A stretch of 64,000 nucleotides of DNA from Arthrobacter bambusae (GTDB lineage Bacteria > Actinomycetota > Actinomycetes > Actinomycetales > Micrococcaceae). Below are positions 52,484 through 61,458 of this stretch, one piece after another. The stretch lies in assembly GCF_022606295.1 (NCBI RefSeq), contig NZ_JAHHZS010000009.1, positions 79,169 through 143,168 of the forward strand, in the 5' to 3' direction. The position numbers were made by a program, and so were the translations under genes. Within the stretch, counting starts at the first letter, position 1, and each line of letters starts with the position of its first letter. The notes beneath the pieces are model-generated. The model made no database searches. It saw nothing but the letters and a program-made list of their open reading frames with translations, and was not told where the DNA came from.

Positions 52484-53866
52484 GTGGCCGATCAGGCAAC
52501 TGCGCAAGAATTCGACATCCTGGTACTCGGTGGCGGCAGCGGCGGCTACGCCACGGCTCTGCGTGCCGTTCAGCTTGGTTTCACCGTTGGCCTCGTCGAG
52601 AAGGGAAAGCTCGGCGGCACCTGCCTGCACAACGGGTGTATCCCCACCAAGGCCCTGCTGCACTCGGCGGAACTGGCCGACCACGCACGGGACTCCGCCA
52701 AGTACGGCGTCAACGTCACGTTGGACAGCATCGACATCACGGCCGTGAACGCCTACAAGGACGGAATCGTCGCCGGTAAGTTCAAGGGCCTGCAGGGACT
52801 CATCAAGTCCAAGGGCATCACGGTCATCGAAGGCGAAGGAAAGCTGCAGGGCACCGACACCGTCGTCGTAGACGGCACCGCCTACAAGGGCAAGAACATC
52901 GTCCTGGCCACGGGTTCCTACTCCCGTTCCTTGCCCGGCCTGGAAATCGGCGGCCGCGTCATCACCTCCGATGAAGCGCTGACCATGGACTACATCCCCA
53001 AGAGCGTCATCGTCCTCGGCGGCGGCGTCATCGGCGTCGAGTTCGCTTCCGTGTGGAAGTCCTTCGGCGTCGACGTCACGATCGTTGAAGGCCTCCCCTC
53101 CCTCGTTCCCAACGAAGACACCGCCATCGTCAAGAACCTTGAGCGCGCCTTCAAGAAGCGCGGCATCAAGTTCAGCACCGGCGTCTTCTTCCAGGGCGTC
53201 GAGCAGGACGACAATGGCGTGAAGGTCACGCTGGTGGACGGCCAGACCTTCGAAGCCGATCTCCTCCTGGTTGCCGTTGGCCGTGGCCCCGTCACCGCCA
53301 ACCTCGGCTACGAAGAAGCAGGCGTCACCATCGACCGCGGCTTCGTCATCACCAACGAACGCCTGCACACCGGCGTTGGCAACGTCTATGCCGTCGGCGA
53401 CATCGTCCCTGGCGTCCAGCTGGCGCACCGCGGGTACCAGCAAGGCATCTTCGTCGCCGAAGAGATCGCCGGCCTCAACCCGGTAGTCGTCGAAGACGTG
53501 AACATCCCGAAGGTCACCTACTGCGAGCCGGAAATCGCCACCGTTGGGTACACCGAAAAGGGTGCCAAAGAGAAGTTCGGCGAGGACCAGGTCCAGACCC
53601 AGGAATACAACCTGGCAGGCAACGGCAAGAGCTCCATCCTGGGCACGGGCGGCATCGTCAAGGTGGTCCGCCAGAAAGACGGCCCGGTGGTCGGTATCCA
53701 CATGATCGGTTCCCGCATGGGCGAACAGATCGGCGAAGCACAGCTCATCGTCAACTGGGAAGCACACCCTGAGGACGTTGCCCAGTTCATCCACGCACAC
53801 CCGACGCAGAACGAGGCCATGGGCGAAGTCCACCTCGCGCTGGCAGGAAAGCCGCTCCACGGCTAA
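52484..53866 (+). CDS. lpdA: Dihydrolipoyl dehydrogenase (E3)
   Basis: Reoxidises dihydrolipoamide on the E2 components of 2-oxoacid dehydrogenases, passing electrons to NAD. 460 residues. FAD site [20 protein letters not shown], redox disulphide Cys47/Cys52 in [20 protein letters not shown]-site [17 protein letters not shown], and the C-terminal catalytic His439-Glu444 pair in [16 protein letters not shown] chose GTG 52484 ([18 protein letters not shown]) preceded by GAGGGAG; ATG 52439 would add 15 residues absent from the family. Followed by a terminator and then the E2 gene. Confidence 0.96.
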   Translation: MADQATAQEFDILVLGGGSGGYATALRAVQLGFTVGLVEKGKLGGTCLHNGCIPTKALLHSAELADHARDSAKYGVNVTLDSIDITAVNAYKDGIVAGKFKGLQGLIKSKGITVIEGEGKLQGTDTVVVDGTAYKGKNIVLATGSYSRSLPGLEIGGRVITSDEALTMDYIPKSVIVLGGGVIGVEFASVWKSFGVDVTIVEGLPSLVPNEDTAIVKNLERAFKKRGIKFSTGVFFQGVEQDDNGVKVTLVDGQTFEADLLLVAVGRGPVTANLGYEEAGVTIDRGFVITNERLHTGVGNVYAVGDIVPGVQLAHRGYQQGIFVAEEIAGLNPVVVEDVNIPKVTYCEPEIATVGYTEKGAKEKFGEDQVQTQEYNLAGNGKSSILGTGGIVKVVRQKDGPVVGIHMIGSRMGEQIGEAQLIVNWEAHPEDVAQFIHAHPTQNEAMGEVHLALAGKPLHG

Positions 53867-53885
53867 GTCTTTACGCAAGACACCC

Positions 53886-53920
53886 GGTCCTGCGCCCGCA
53901 CGAACTGCGGGCGCAGGACC
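53886..53920 (+). terminator. Hairpin between lpdA and sucB
   Basis: Perfect 15-bp stem GGTCCTGCGCCCGCA / TGCGGGCGCAGGACC with CGAAC loop, 19 bp after the lpdA stop. It may end or attenuate lpdA transcription before sucB. Confidence 0.75.
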
Positions 53921-53973
53921 CCAGCAGGCAACACTCATCCGCACTAAAGATCAATAAGGAGAACGGGGACGAC

Positions 53974-55716
53974 ATGTCTGAATCCGTTAACTTGCCCGCC
54001 CTTGGTGAAAGCGTCACCGAAGGCACCGTCACTCGCTGGCTCAAGCAGGTTGGTGACCGAGTGGAAGTCGACGAGCCCCTGCTCGAAGTTTCCACCGACA
54101 AAGTAGACACCGAAATCCCGTCTCCTATTGCCGGCATCATCGAAGAAATCCTCGTAGCTGAAGACGAGACCGCCGAAGTCGGCGCTCCCCTGGTTCGGAT
54201 CGGCAGCGGCAGCAACGGCGCTGCAGCGCCTGCAGCCGCGCCTTCGGAAGAAGCACCGGCAGCCCCCGCACCTGAAGCAGCACCGGCCCCTGAAACAGCA
54301 CCGGCTCCCGCAGCCGAGGAAGCCCCCGCTCCTGCAGCTGCCCCTGCAGCACCGTCCGGTGAAGCCTCGGGCCACGACGTGACCCTCCCCGCCTTGGGCG
54401 AAAGCGTCACCGAAGGCACCGTCACCCGCTGGCTCAAGGCCGTCGGCGACACCGTGGAAGTGGACGAACCGCTCCTCGAGGTCTCCACCGACAAGGTCGA
54501 CACCGAGATCCCCTCCCCCGTGGCAGGCACCTTGCTCGAGATCCGCGTCAACGAGGACGACACGGCCGAGGTCGGCTCCGTTCTTGCAGTCATCGGCTCC
54601 GGCGCCCCCGCCGCGGCGGCACCGGCACCAGCAGCAGCACCGGCTCCCGCCGCAGCAGCACCCGTCGTTGAATCCGTACCGGCACCGGCAGCTCCCGCAC
54701 CGGCAGCTCCCGCACCCGCAGCACCGGCGGCCGCTCCCGCAGCTCCGGCACCTGTTTCCGCTCCGGCAGCGTCTTCAAGCGAATCCGGCTACGTCACCCC
54801 CCTCGTCCGCAAGCTCGCCAATCAGAGCGGTGTCGACATCACCACCGTGACGGGCACCGGCGTCGGCGGCCGTATCCGGAAGCAGGACGTGCTCGCCGCG
54901 GCCGATGCCAAGAAGGCAGCAGCCGCCGCCCCCGCCCCGGCAGCCCAGGCAGCCCCCGCCAAGCCTGCTGCCGCCCCTGTCGCGGCATCCTCGCTCCGCG
55001 GGACCGTGGAGAAGGCTCCCCGCATCCGCCAGGTCATCGCCCGCCGCATGCGCGAGTCCCTCGAAACCTCAACGCAGCTGACGCAGGTGCACGAGGTCGA
55101 CATGACAAAGATCGCCAAGCTCCGCCTCAAGGCCAAGGGCTCCTTCGAAGCCCAGAACGGCGTCAAGCTGACCTTCCTGCCGTTCATCGCCAAGGCCGTA
55201 GCCGAAGCACTGAAGCAGCACCCCAAGCTGAACGCGGCATACGACGAGGGCAAGCAGGAAATCACCTACCACAACGCGGAACACCTCGCGATTGCGGTGG
55301 ACACCGACAAGGGCCTCCTGGTCCCGGTTATTTCCGACGCCGGCAACCTGAACCTTGCCGGCCTGGCCGGCAAGATCGCCGACGTCGCCGGCCGTACCCG
55401 CCAGGGGAAGATCGGTCCGGACGAGCTGTCCGGCGGTACCTTCAGCATCACCAACATCGGTTCCGTTGGCGCACTGTTCGACACGCCGATCATCAACCAG
55501 CCGCAGGTGGGCATCCTGGGCACCGGCGCCATCGTCAAGCGCCCGGTCGTGGTTGCCGACGAGAACGGCGATGACTCGATCGCCGTCCGCTCCATGATGT
55601 ACCTGTCGCTGACGTACGATCACCGCCTGGTTGACGGTGCCGACGCGGGCCGCTTCCTGCAGACCCTCAAGGCCCGCCTTGAGGAAGGTTCCTTCGAAGC
55701 CGACCTGGGCCTCTGA
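53974..55716 (+). CDS. sucB: Dihydrolipoamide acyltransferase E2 (2-oxoglutarate dehydrogenase type), two lipoyl domains
   Basis: Core of a 2-oxoacid dehydrogenase complex: lipoyl arms carry acyl groups to CoA. 580 residues with two N-terminal lipoyl domains (1-80, 136-210) bearing lipoyl-lysines Lys43 and Lys174 in the motif [14 protein letters not shown], long Ala/Pro-rich linkers, an E1/E3-binding domain (~272-310, [16 protein letters not shown]) and a catalytic domain with His550 and Asp554 in [13 protein letters not shown]. Two nearly identical domains imply a recent duplication. E1 is not in the window; lpdA supplies E3. Acyl specificity (succinyl versus acetyl) cannot be fixed from motifs. 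Confidence 0.92.
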   Translation: MSESVNLPALGESVTEGTVTRWLKQVGDRVEVDEPLLEVSTDKVDTEIPSPIAGIIEEILVAEDETAEVGAPLVRIGSGSNGAAAPAAAPSEEAPAAPAPEAAPAPETAPAPAAEEAPAPAAAPAAPSGEASGHDVTLPALGESVTEGTVTRWLKAVGDTVEVDEPLLEVSTDKVDTEIPSPVAGTLLEIRVNEDDTAEVGSVLAVIGSGAPAAAAPAPAAAPAPAAAAPVVESVPAPAAPAPAAPAPAAPAAAPAAPAPVSAPAASSSESGYVTPLVRKLANQSGVDITTVTGTGVGGRIRKQDVLAAADAKKAAAAAPAPAAQAAPAKPAAAPVAASSLRGTVEKAPRIRQVIARRMRESLETSTQLTQVHEVDMTKIAKLRLKAKGSFEAQNGVKLTFLPFIAKAVAEALKQHPKLNAAYDEGKQEITYHNAEHLAIAVDTDKGLLVPVISDAGNLNLAGLAGKIADVAGRTRQGKIGPDELSGGTFSITNIGSVGALFDTPIINQPQVGILGTGAIVKRPVVVADENGDDSIAVRSMMYLSLTYDHRLVDGADAGRFLQTLKARLEEGSFEADLGL

Positions 55717-55734
55717 TAACAGCCATCACGACGA

Positions 55735-55777
55735 CGGGAAGGTTCCGGCGGGAAACCGCCGGGACCTTCCCGTTTTT
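55735..55777 (+). terminator. Strong rho-independent terminator after sucB
   Basis: Seventeen-base arms 55735-55751 and 55756-55772 (one G-T pair) with a GAAA tetraloop, followed by TTTTT at 55773-55777; 19 bp after the sucB stop. The clearest terminator in the window. Confidence 0.93.
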
Positions 55778-55841
55778 CACTCCCGGACATTGTTCCGTGG
55801 CTTTGCTACGGCTCGTAGAAGATTCTGGCTAAGCTGGAGCC

Positions 55842-56213
55842 ATGACTATCCTCTTCAACGTCCTGCTGTTCTTGCACATCGTCGGCGCAGCCATGATCGT
55901 GGGCTACTGGATCGCCACCTTGAAGCAGCCGACCGTCCACCCGCGCCAGCGGGACGGCGCCTTCGTGCAGCTGATCACCGGTATTGCCATGATGGGTCTC
56001 CTGCCCGTGCTCCACAATCAAGATCCGGCCGAATTCGGCGATCCCAACTATTTCAAGCTCGGCATCAAGTTCGCCATCGGCCTCGCAGTTGCCGTGATGG
56101 CCGTCATTGGTGCCCGCAAGGTCAAGAAGGGCGAACCAGTCTCCACAGGTTTGGCCCACGGCGTCGGCGGCCTGGCATTGCTCAACATCGCCATCGCCAC
56201 GATCTGGCAGTGA
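55842..56213 (+). CDS. Small membrane protein of unknown function
   Basis: Protein of 123 residues with four hydrophobic segments (about 4-26, 42-56, 73-90, 103-120) and few charges between them; begins MTILFNVLLFLHIVGAAMIV. No family recognised with certainty; it resembles small actinobacterial integral membrane proteins annotated as hypothetical. No ribosome site is obvious (GCTGGAGCC ahead of ATG 55842 is a weak one). It is flanked by terminators on both sides, so it is a single-gene unit. Confidence 0.75.
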   Translation: MTILFNVLLFLHIVGAAMIVGYWIATLKQPTVHPRQRDGAFVQLITGIAMMGLLPVLHNQDPAEFGDPNYFKLGIKFAIGLAVAVMAVIGARKVKKGEPVSTGLAHGVGGLALLNIAIATIWQ

Positions 56214-56245
56214 TCCCGTATAGCTGCTGACTCAAGCAAACTTCG

Positions 56246-56276
56246 CGGCCGCCCGGACCTTCCGTCCGGGCGGCCG
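56246..56276 (+). terminator. Terminator after the small membrane protein
   Basis: Perfect 13-bp stem CGGCCGCCCGGAC / GTCCGGGCGGCCG with a five-base loop, 33 bp after the stop of the membrane-protein gene. No T-run. Confidence 0.7.
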
Positions 56277-56411
56277 TTGCCGCTTAAACCGGGCCAGTCA
56301 CAATCCTCTGAGAGCGGACAAGCGGTGCGCCGCCGCCGTCGAATCCCTAGGATTGATCCCGGCGGCATCCGGCATCCGGATGCCAATTCGCAACGAGGCT
56401 GAGGAGTGGAC

Positions 56412-56840
56412 ATGGCTACAACACGCACCGCACACACCGTATGGAACGGCAACCTGATCGAAGGCGCAGGCAACACCACGCTGGACAGCTCCGGACTCGG
56501 GACCTTCAACGTCACCTGGAAGGCCCGCGCGGAGTCCGCAGAGGGCAAGACCAGCCCCGAAGAGCTCATTGCCGCCGCACACTCGGCATGCTTCTCGATG
56601 GCGTTCAGCAACGGCGTCGCAGGCGCAGGCTTCACGCCGGAAGAGGTCAACACCAAGGCCGACGTCACCTTCCAGCCCGGCGAAGGCATCACGGGCATCC
56701 ACCTGACCGTGAGCGCACGCATCCCCGGCGTTTCCGAAGAAGAATTCCAGCGCCTCGCCGAAGACGCCAAGCTCAACTGCCCGGTCTCCCAGGCACTCCG
56801 GGCAACCCCGATCACGCTGGATGCCACGCTCGCGTCCTAG
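56412..56840 (+). CDS. OsmC-family peroxiredoxin
   Basis: Thiol peroxidase of 142 residues that reduces organic hydroperoxides. Family pattern: WNGNLIEGAGNTTLDSSGLG, SPEELIAAAHSACFSMAFSN (first catalytic Cys in AAHSACF) and AKLNCPVSQALRA (second Cys). OsmC-like rather than Ohr, by the length and the LNCPVS motif. I chose ATG 56412 with GAGGAG five bases ahead; GTG 56406 would consume that ribosome site. Followed by a shared terminator with the convergent tricorn gene. Confidence 0.9.
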   Translation: MATTRTAHTVWNGNLIEGAGNTTLDSSGLGTFNVTWKARAESAEGKTSPEELIAAAHSACFSMAFSNGVAGAGFTPEEVNTKADVTFQPGEGITGIHLTVSARIPGVSEEEFQRLAEDAKLNCPVSQALRATPITLDATLAS

Positions 56841-56860
56841 CGGCAACCCGTCCCAAGCAG

Positions 56861-56900
56861 CGAAGTCCCCGCCTTTCCTTCCGGAAGGGCGGGGACTTCG
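56861..56900. terminator. Bidirectional terminator between OsmC and tricorn-type genes
   Basis: Eighteen-base arms (56861-56878, 56883-56900; one G-T pair) with a TTCC loop, between convergent stops at 56840 and 56917. The longest hairpin in the window. Confidence 0.88.
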
Positions 56901-56916
56901 TCTTGCGGGCCTCAAG

Positions 56917-59900
56917 CTAGCCTTGTTGCGGCCTCGCGGGCAACGCAGCCGGGCGGAGCTTGCGGTAGCCTTCGCGCAGCGGTGGCCGGTCCGTGGGTAG
57001 TTCCTGGACCATTTCCTTGAGTGCGCCGATCCCGTACTCCAGCTGGGGATCGGTGCCAGCCGCATAAGCGTGGGGCGGGAACACCACCTCGATGTCAGGC
57101 TCAACACCGAAGTTCTCCACGCTCCAGCCGATGCCGCCCGAGAACCATGTCGCATAGCGCGGCTGGGTCACGCCGGTGCCGTCTGCCAGGGAGAAACGGT
57201 TGTCGATGCCCACGACGCCGCCCCAGGTCCGGGTGCCGATGACCGGTCCGATGCCCCGAAGTTTGGACACCTGCGTGATGATGTCGCCGTCGGAGCCGGC
57301 GAATTCGTCTGCGAGGATAATGACCGGTCCGCGCGGGGCGTGCTGGGGGTAGGTTCGCGGCTTTTCGCCGCGCGGCATGCTCCAGCCGGTGACCTTGCGG
57401 CCGATCAGTTCGGCCACGAGCTGCGAGGTATGGCCGCCGCGGTTGCGCCGCACGTCGACAATCAACCCGTCCAGCGCGGTCTCGGTGTCGAGATCGCGGT
57501 GGAGCTGCGCCCAACCATTGGCCATCATGTCCGGGACATGCAGATAGCCGAACTTTCCGTCCGAGGCCTCGCGCACCGTGCGCCGGTTGGCGTGCACCCA
57601 TTCCTGGTACCGCAGGCGTTCCTCGTCCTTCACCGGAACAACGGCGATCCGCCGCTGCCGGCCTGCCGCCTCACCGTGCCCGCCTCCGTTGAGGAGGGTC
57701 AGTTCCACGGTCCGGCCCGCGGCGCCCACCAGTTGTTTGGCCGGAGTACGGTCCTCGGAGAGCCCGACGCCGTCGATCGCCAGGACAACGTCGCCTACCT
57801 TCGCGTCGGCGCCCGGCCGGGTCAGCGGCGAGTTGGCCAGGGGGTCGGAGGAGTCGCCCGCGAGGATGCGTGTGATCTCCCAACCATCTTCCGTGAGATT
57901 GAGGTCGGCACCGAGCCTGCCTTGTCCATTGCTCCCGGGTTCGCACACCGCTGCCGGACGCACGTAGGCATGTGACGTGCCGAGCTCGCCGTGCAGTTCC
58001 CACAACAGGTCCACCAGGTCGTCGTGCGAGCCCAGGCGTTCGACGACGGGACGGTACCGTGCATGCACCGTATCCCAGTCCTGGCCGGCCATGTCTTCGG
58101 TCCAGAAGAAGTCCCGCTGCAGCCGCCATGCTTCGTCGAATGCCTGTCCCCATACAGCCAACGGGTCCATGACCACCCGGATCCGGTTCAGCTCAACCTT
58201 GACAAGGTCTCCGGATTCTTCCTCGGCCTTGGCGTCGGACGGGACGGCGATGACCTGCTTGTCGTTGACGAAGACCAGTTTCCGGCCGTCTCCGGACAGC
58301 CGGTAGCGCTCGACCTCGGACGCAAGCGTGACTTGCTTCAGCTTCGTAAGGTCGTAACGGACCAAGGCCGGGGCGGGTGCCTTGTCCTGCACCTTGCCAC
58401 GGCCGTCTCCCGTGACACCTGAAAGCGGGGTGTCTAGCCACAACAATGCTCCGCTGGAGGCCGAAAGCGCCGAGTAGTTGCCCTGCGGTACAGGTACGCC
58501 GATGACGCGCAGCGGCAGCCCCTCACGGTCCACGCGGACCGTGACAGTCCCGGCACCATTCCCGGTATCGTCTTTCGCGCCGTCCGCCGCGTCGTTCTTC
58601 CCGTCGCGGAGGGCGTCCGCTCCATCTTCGTCCAGCAGGTCCACTACCGGGCCGAAGGGAGACGGAGTGGCTGCAGCGAGTGCCACGAGGTACGGCTTGA
58701 TGGGGCTGGGGAAGGACAAATCAAAGGCGTGGCCGTCGTAGACGGGATCAAAGCTGCGGTTCGACAGGAACGCCAGGAATTTGCCGTCGGGAGTGAAGGC
58801 GGGCGATTCGTCGCAGAAGCGGCCGTCGGTGACCTCCACGATGTCCTGCGCGTTGGCGGTGTTTGCCATGCGCAGCTTGCTCCGCGAACCGAAGGACGTC
58901 ACAGGTTCGGACCATGCAATCCATTGGGAGTCCGGCGACCATGCGAGGCCGTCGATGCTTCCATCCCCCACGCTGACAAGCAGCGACAGGGCGCCGCTCG
59001 CGGTGTCGGCCAGGTAGACGTCCCCGAACGCAGTACCTACGGCAAGCCACCGGCCATCGGGACTGGCTTCGAGGGCGCTGGGACGGGCTGCCCTGGGGAA
59101 ATCGATCCTCAGGAGATCGCTCTGTGCATCTTCGGCTCCGCTACGTGTGGCGCCAACGGGGGCACCCGCGGGGTCCGCCGACGCGGCGGCGGCGCCCGCG
59201 GAAACAGCCCCGGGCTCCGCGTGCAGTTCCGGCTCCCGGACTCCGGACGCCGCGGGCTGACCCGTGATCGCCGACGCCGAGACGGGGCGGGGCAATTGTC
59301 CGGCCCCGGCTTCTTCAGCCTCAGGGCTCGCCGGTACGGGGTCCTGGACTGGTGTTTCGACGGCTGGCTGCGAAAAACGCGGCGCGATCCTCTTGATGTA
59401 CAGGGAGTCGACGCCGTCGTGGTCCGCTACATAGGCGATACGACCGTCGACGAGAGGCCGGGGAAGCCTTGCCCGCACGCCGGGAGTCGCTTCGACCACC
59501 CGGGACGGTCCGTCTTTGTGGCGCAGCCAGTGGATGGTTCCGTGGGATTCCACAGCGCTGGCCGAGCCGGCTGCGTTGGGGACGACGTCGCCCACGTGGG
59601 CGGCAACTTTGAGGGGTGCCGGCCGGCGTGTCTGGGATGCCGAACCCAAACTGATGTCCAGCCGTACCGCCTCGGCCTCGGCCTCAAGCGTCGGCAGGAT
59701 CCACAACTCGCCCGCCGATTCGAAGATGACCCGCTTGCCGTCGCTCGCCGCGTGCCGGACGTAGAAGTCCTCGTGATCGGTGTGCCGGCGCAGGTCCGAG
59801 CCGTCCGGCTGTACTGAATAGAGGTTTCCGTAACCCTCGTGGTCCGAAAGGAAAGCGATGCGTCCGCCTACCCACAACGGGTCCGCGAGGTTCCCGTTGA

Positions 59901-60471
59901 GCTCGGGCACCAAGCGGGCGAACTCGCCGTTCCCGTCGGCGTCGATCCACAGTTTTCCGGCGGTGCCGCCACGGTACCGCTTCCACCATGCGGGTTCGCG
60001 GGAGAGCACGCTGGAAAGGACAACGGGCCGCTCGTCCCCCACTTCCGGGCCGAAAGCCACCGATTCGACGGGGCCGAACGGAAGCTCGACGGCGGGGCCG
60101 CCGTCGAGCGGCAAGGCGTAGGCATGCGTGTGCCGTCCCTCGGCCTGTTCGAAGGCCGAGGTGACCACGACGTCACCCGTGGAGGTGAATCCCTTGACGC
60201 GGGTGGTGCCGTGACCGAAGTAGCTCAACTGCCGGTACCCGCCGCCGTCGACATTCGCGGTCACCACCTCGGGAGCGGCCCCGACGATCGTCGTCCAGAC
60301 GAGCCGCTTTCCGTCCGGGGTGAACCGGGGATTGCGTGCAGGGAGCTGCTGGGCCGAAATCCGCCACGCGCGGCCTCCGGCCACGGGCGCGATCCAAACG
60401 TCGTCTTCGGCCACGAAAGTGATCAAATCACCATGCAAATGCGGGAAACGGAAGTAGCTGGAGGAGGTCAT
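56917..60471 (-). CDS. Tricorn-type S41 protease
   Basis: Large cytosolic peptidase of 1184 residues that degrades peptides produced by proteasome-like proteases. Order: N-terminal six-bladed beta-propeller (1-~380), low-complexity Ala/Pro-rich insertion (~390-450), second propeller (~450-740), PDZ-like domain (~870-960), and C-terminal S41 catalytic domain with nucleophile Ser1060 in FAGSDGD; the Ser-His of GTSHAYV and the Glu around 1119 (VENFGVEPD) complete the tricorn tetrad. Start ATG 60471 (TSSSYFRFPHLHGD). Opposite orientation to OsmC and TIGR01777 genes. Confidence 0.93.
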   Translation of the reverse strand: MTSSSYFRFPHLHGDLITFVAEDDVWIAPVAGGRAWRISAQQLPARNPRFTPDGKRLVWTTIVGAAPEVVTANVDGGGYRQLSYFGHGTTRVKGFTSTGDVVVTSAFEQAEGRHTHAYALPLDGGPAVELPFGPVESVAFGPEVGDERPVVLSSVLSREPAWWKRYRGGTAGKLWIDADGNGEFARLVPELNGNLADPLWVGGRIAFLSDHEGYGNLYSVQPDGSDLRRHTDHEDFYVRHAASDGKRVIFESAGELWILPTLEAEAEAVRLDISLGSASQTRRPAPLKVAAHVGDVVPNAAGSASAVESHGTIHWLRHKDGPSRVVEATPGVRARLPRPLVDGRIAYVADHDGVDSLYIKRIAPRFSQPAVETPVQDPVPASPEAEEAGAGQLPRPVSASAITGQPAASGVREPELHAEPGAVSAGAAAASADPAGAPVGATRSGAEDAQSDLLRIDFPRAARPSALEASPDGRWLAVGTAFGDVYLADTASGALSLLVSVGDGSIDGLAWSPDSQWIAWSEPVTSFGSRSKLRMANTANAQDIVEVTDGRFCDESPAFTPDGKFLAFLSNRSFDPVYDGHAFDLSFPSPIKPYLVALAAATPSPFGPVVDLLDEDGADALRDGKNDAADGAKDDTGNGAGTVTVRVDREGLPLRVIGVPVPQGNYSALSASSGALLWLDTPLSGVTGDGRGKVQDKAPAPALVRYDLTKLKQVTLASEVERYRLSGDGRKLVFVNDKQVIAVPSDAKAEEESGDLVKVELNRIRVVMDPLAVWGQAFDEAWRLQRDFFWTEDMAGQDWDTVHARYRPVVERLGSHDDLVDLLWELHGELGTSHAYVRPAAVCEPGSNGQGRLGADLNLTEDGWEITRILAGDSSDPLANSPLTRPGADAKVGDVVLAIDGVGLSEDRTPAKQLVGAAGRTVELTLLNGGGHGEAAGRQRRIAVVPVKDEERLRYQEWVHANRRTVREASDGKFGYLHVPDMMANGWAQLHRDLDTETALDGLIVDVRRNRGGHTSQLVAELIGRKVTGWSMPRGEKPRTYPQHAPRGPVIILADEFAGSDGDIITQVSKLRGIGPVIGTRTWGGVVGIDNRFSLADGTGVTQPRYATWFSGGIGWSVENFGVEPDIEVVFPPHAYAAGTDPQLEYGIGALKEMVQELPTDRPPLREGYRKLRPAALPARPQQG

Positions 60472-60554
60472 TGTTCGATCATAGTCAAAGGAGAAGCGAG
60501 CCCTTTGAGGCCTGCCGTAGTGCCGAAGTGATGCTTGCCATGATGTGATGAGGC

Positions 60555-61454
60555 ATGCGAATCGTGATATCGGGTGCTTCAGGATTCATCGGAACCGCCC
60601 TCTGCGCGCGTCTTCTCGGCAGCGGGCACGACGTCGTCCGGTTGGTCCGGCGTGCGCCTGCGGGAACAGGCGAGGCATATTGGGATCCGGCCACGGGGCA
60701 ACTGGATGAGGCGGTGCTCGACGGCGCAGACGCAGTGGTCAACCTTTCCGGGGCGGGTATCGGGGAGCGCCGCTGGACCAAAGCACGCGTGCGCGAGATT
60801 ATCGACTCACGCCTGCGGACAACAACAACACTCACGACGGCGATGGCACGGCTGGGAACTCCGCCCGGAACGTTTCTGAGCCAGTCCGCATCGGGATACT
60901 ACGGCTCGTCCCGGCCCGGCCTGCTCCGGGAGGACACGGGGCCAGGCAAGGGCATGCTGGCCACCCTGTGCGTCGATTGGGAAGCCGCCGCCCGCACGGC
61001 ACCTGCCGGCGTACGAGTGGTGACGCCGCGTACGGGCGTCGTCCTCAGCCCGGACGGCGGAGCGCTGGGGCCACTCCTTCCGTTGTTGAAGATCGGCTTG
61101 GGCGGACCTTTGGGAAACGGTCGGCAGTACTGGCCCTGGATTTCCCTGGTGGATGAGGTTTCCGCTTTCGAATACCTGCTCGATTCCTCCCTCGAAGGTC
61201 CCGTCAACGTGTGCGCCCCGGAAAGCGCCGACGTCAACGCCATCGTTGCGCAACTGGCGGCTGCCCTGCACCGGCCGGCGTTCCTCCGGGTGCCCGCCCC
61301 GGCCCTGCGCCTCGCCCTCGGCAGCCATCTGGCAGAGGAACTTGTGCTGGCCAACCAGCGCATGGAACCGGCGCGGCTGATGGACTCGGGCTTTGCCTGG
61401 CAGCATCCCGCGCTGGCGGACGCCGCCCGGTGGGTGGCAAGCGGCGGCAAGTGA
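60555..61454 (+). CDS. TIGR01777-family epimerase-like oxidoreductase
   Basis: Extended short-chain dehydrogenase/epimerase of 299 residues. NAD(P) site MRIVISGASGFIGTALCARL; catalytic-type SQSASGYYGSSRPG (Tyr); typical PRTGVVLSPDGGALGPLLPL; C-terminal DUF1731 (RVPAPALRLALGSHLAEELV). Related to YfcH and SDR39U1, whose substrate is unknown. It begins 84 bp from the divergent tricorn gene and ends 4 bp from the convergent kinase gene. Confidence 0.92.
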   Translation: MRIVISGASGFIGTALCARLLGSGHDVVRLVRRAPAGTGEAYWDPATGQLDEAVLDGADAVVNLSGAGIGERRWTKARVREIIDSRLRTTTTLTTAMARLGTPPGTFLSQSASGYYGSSRPGLLREDTGPGKGMLATLCVDWEAAARTAPAGVRVVTPRTGVVLSPDGGALGPLLPLLKIGLGGPLGNGRQYWPWISLVDEVSAFEYLLDSSLEGPVNVCAPESADVNAIVAQLAAALHRPAFLRVPAPALRLALGSHLAEELVLANQRMEPARLMDSGFAWQHPALADAARWVASGGK

Positions 61455-61458
61455 CCGC

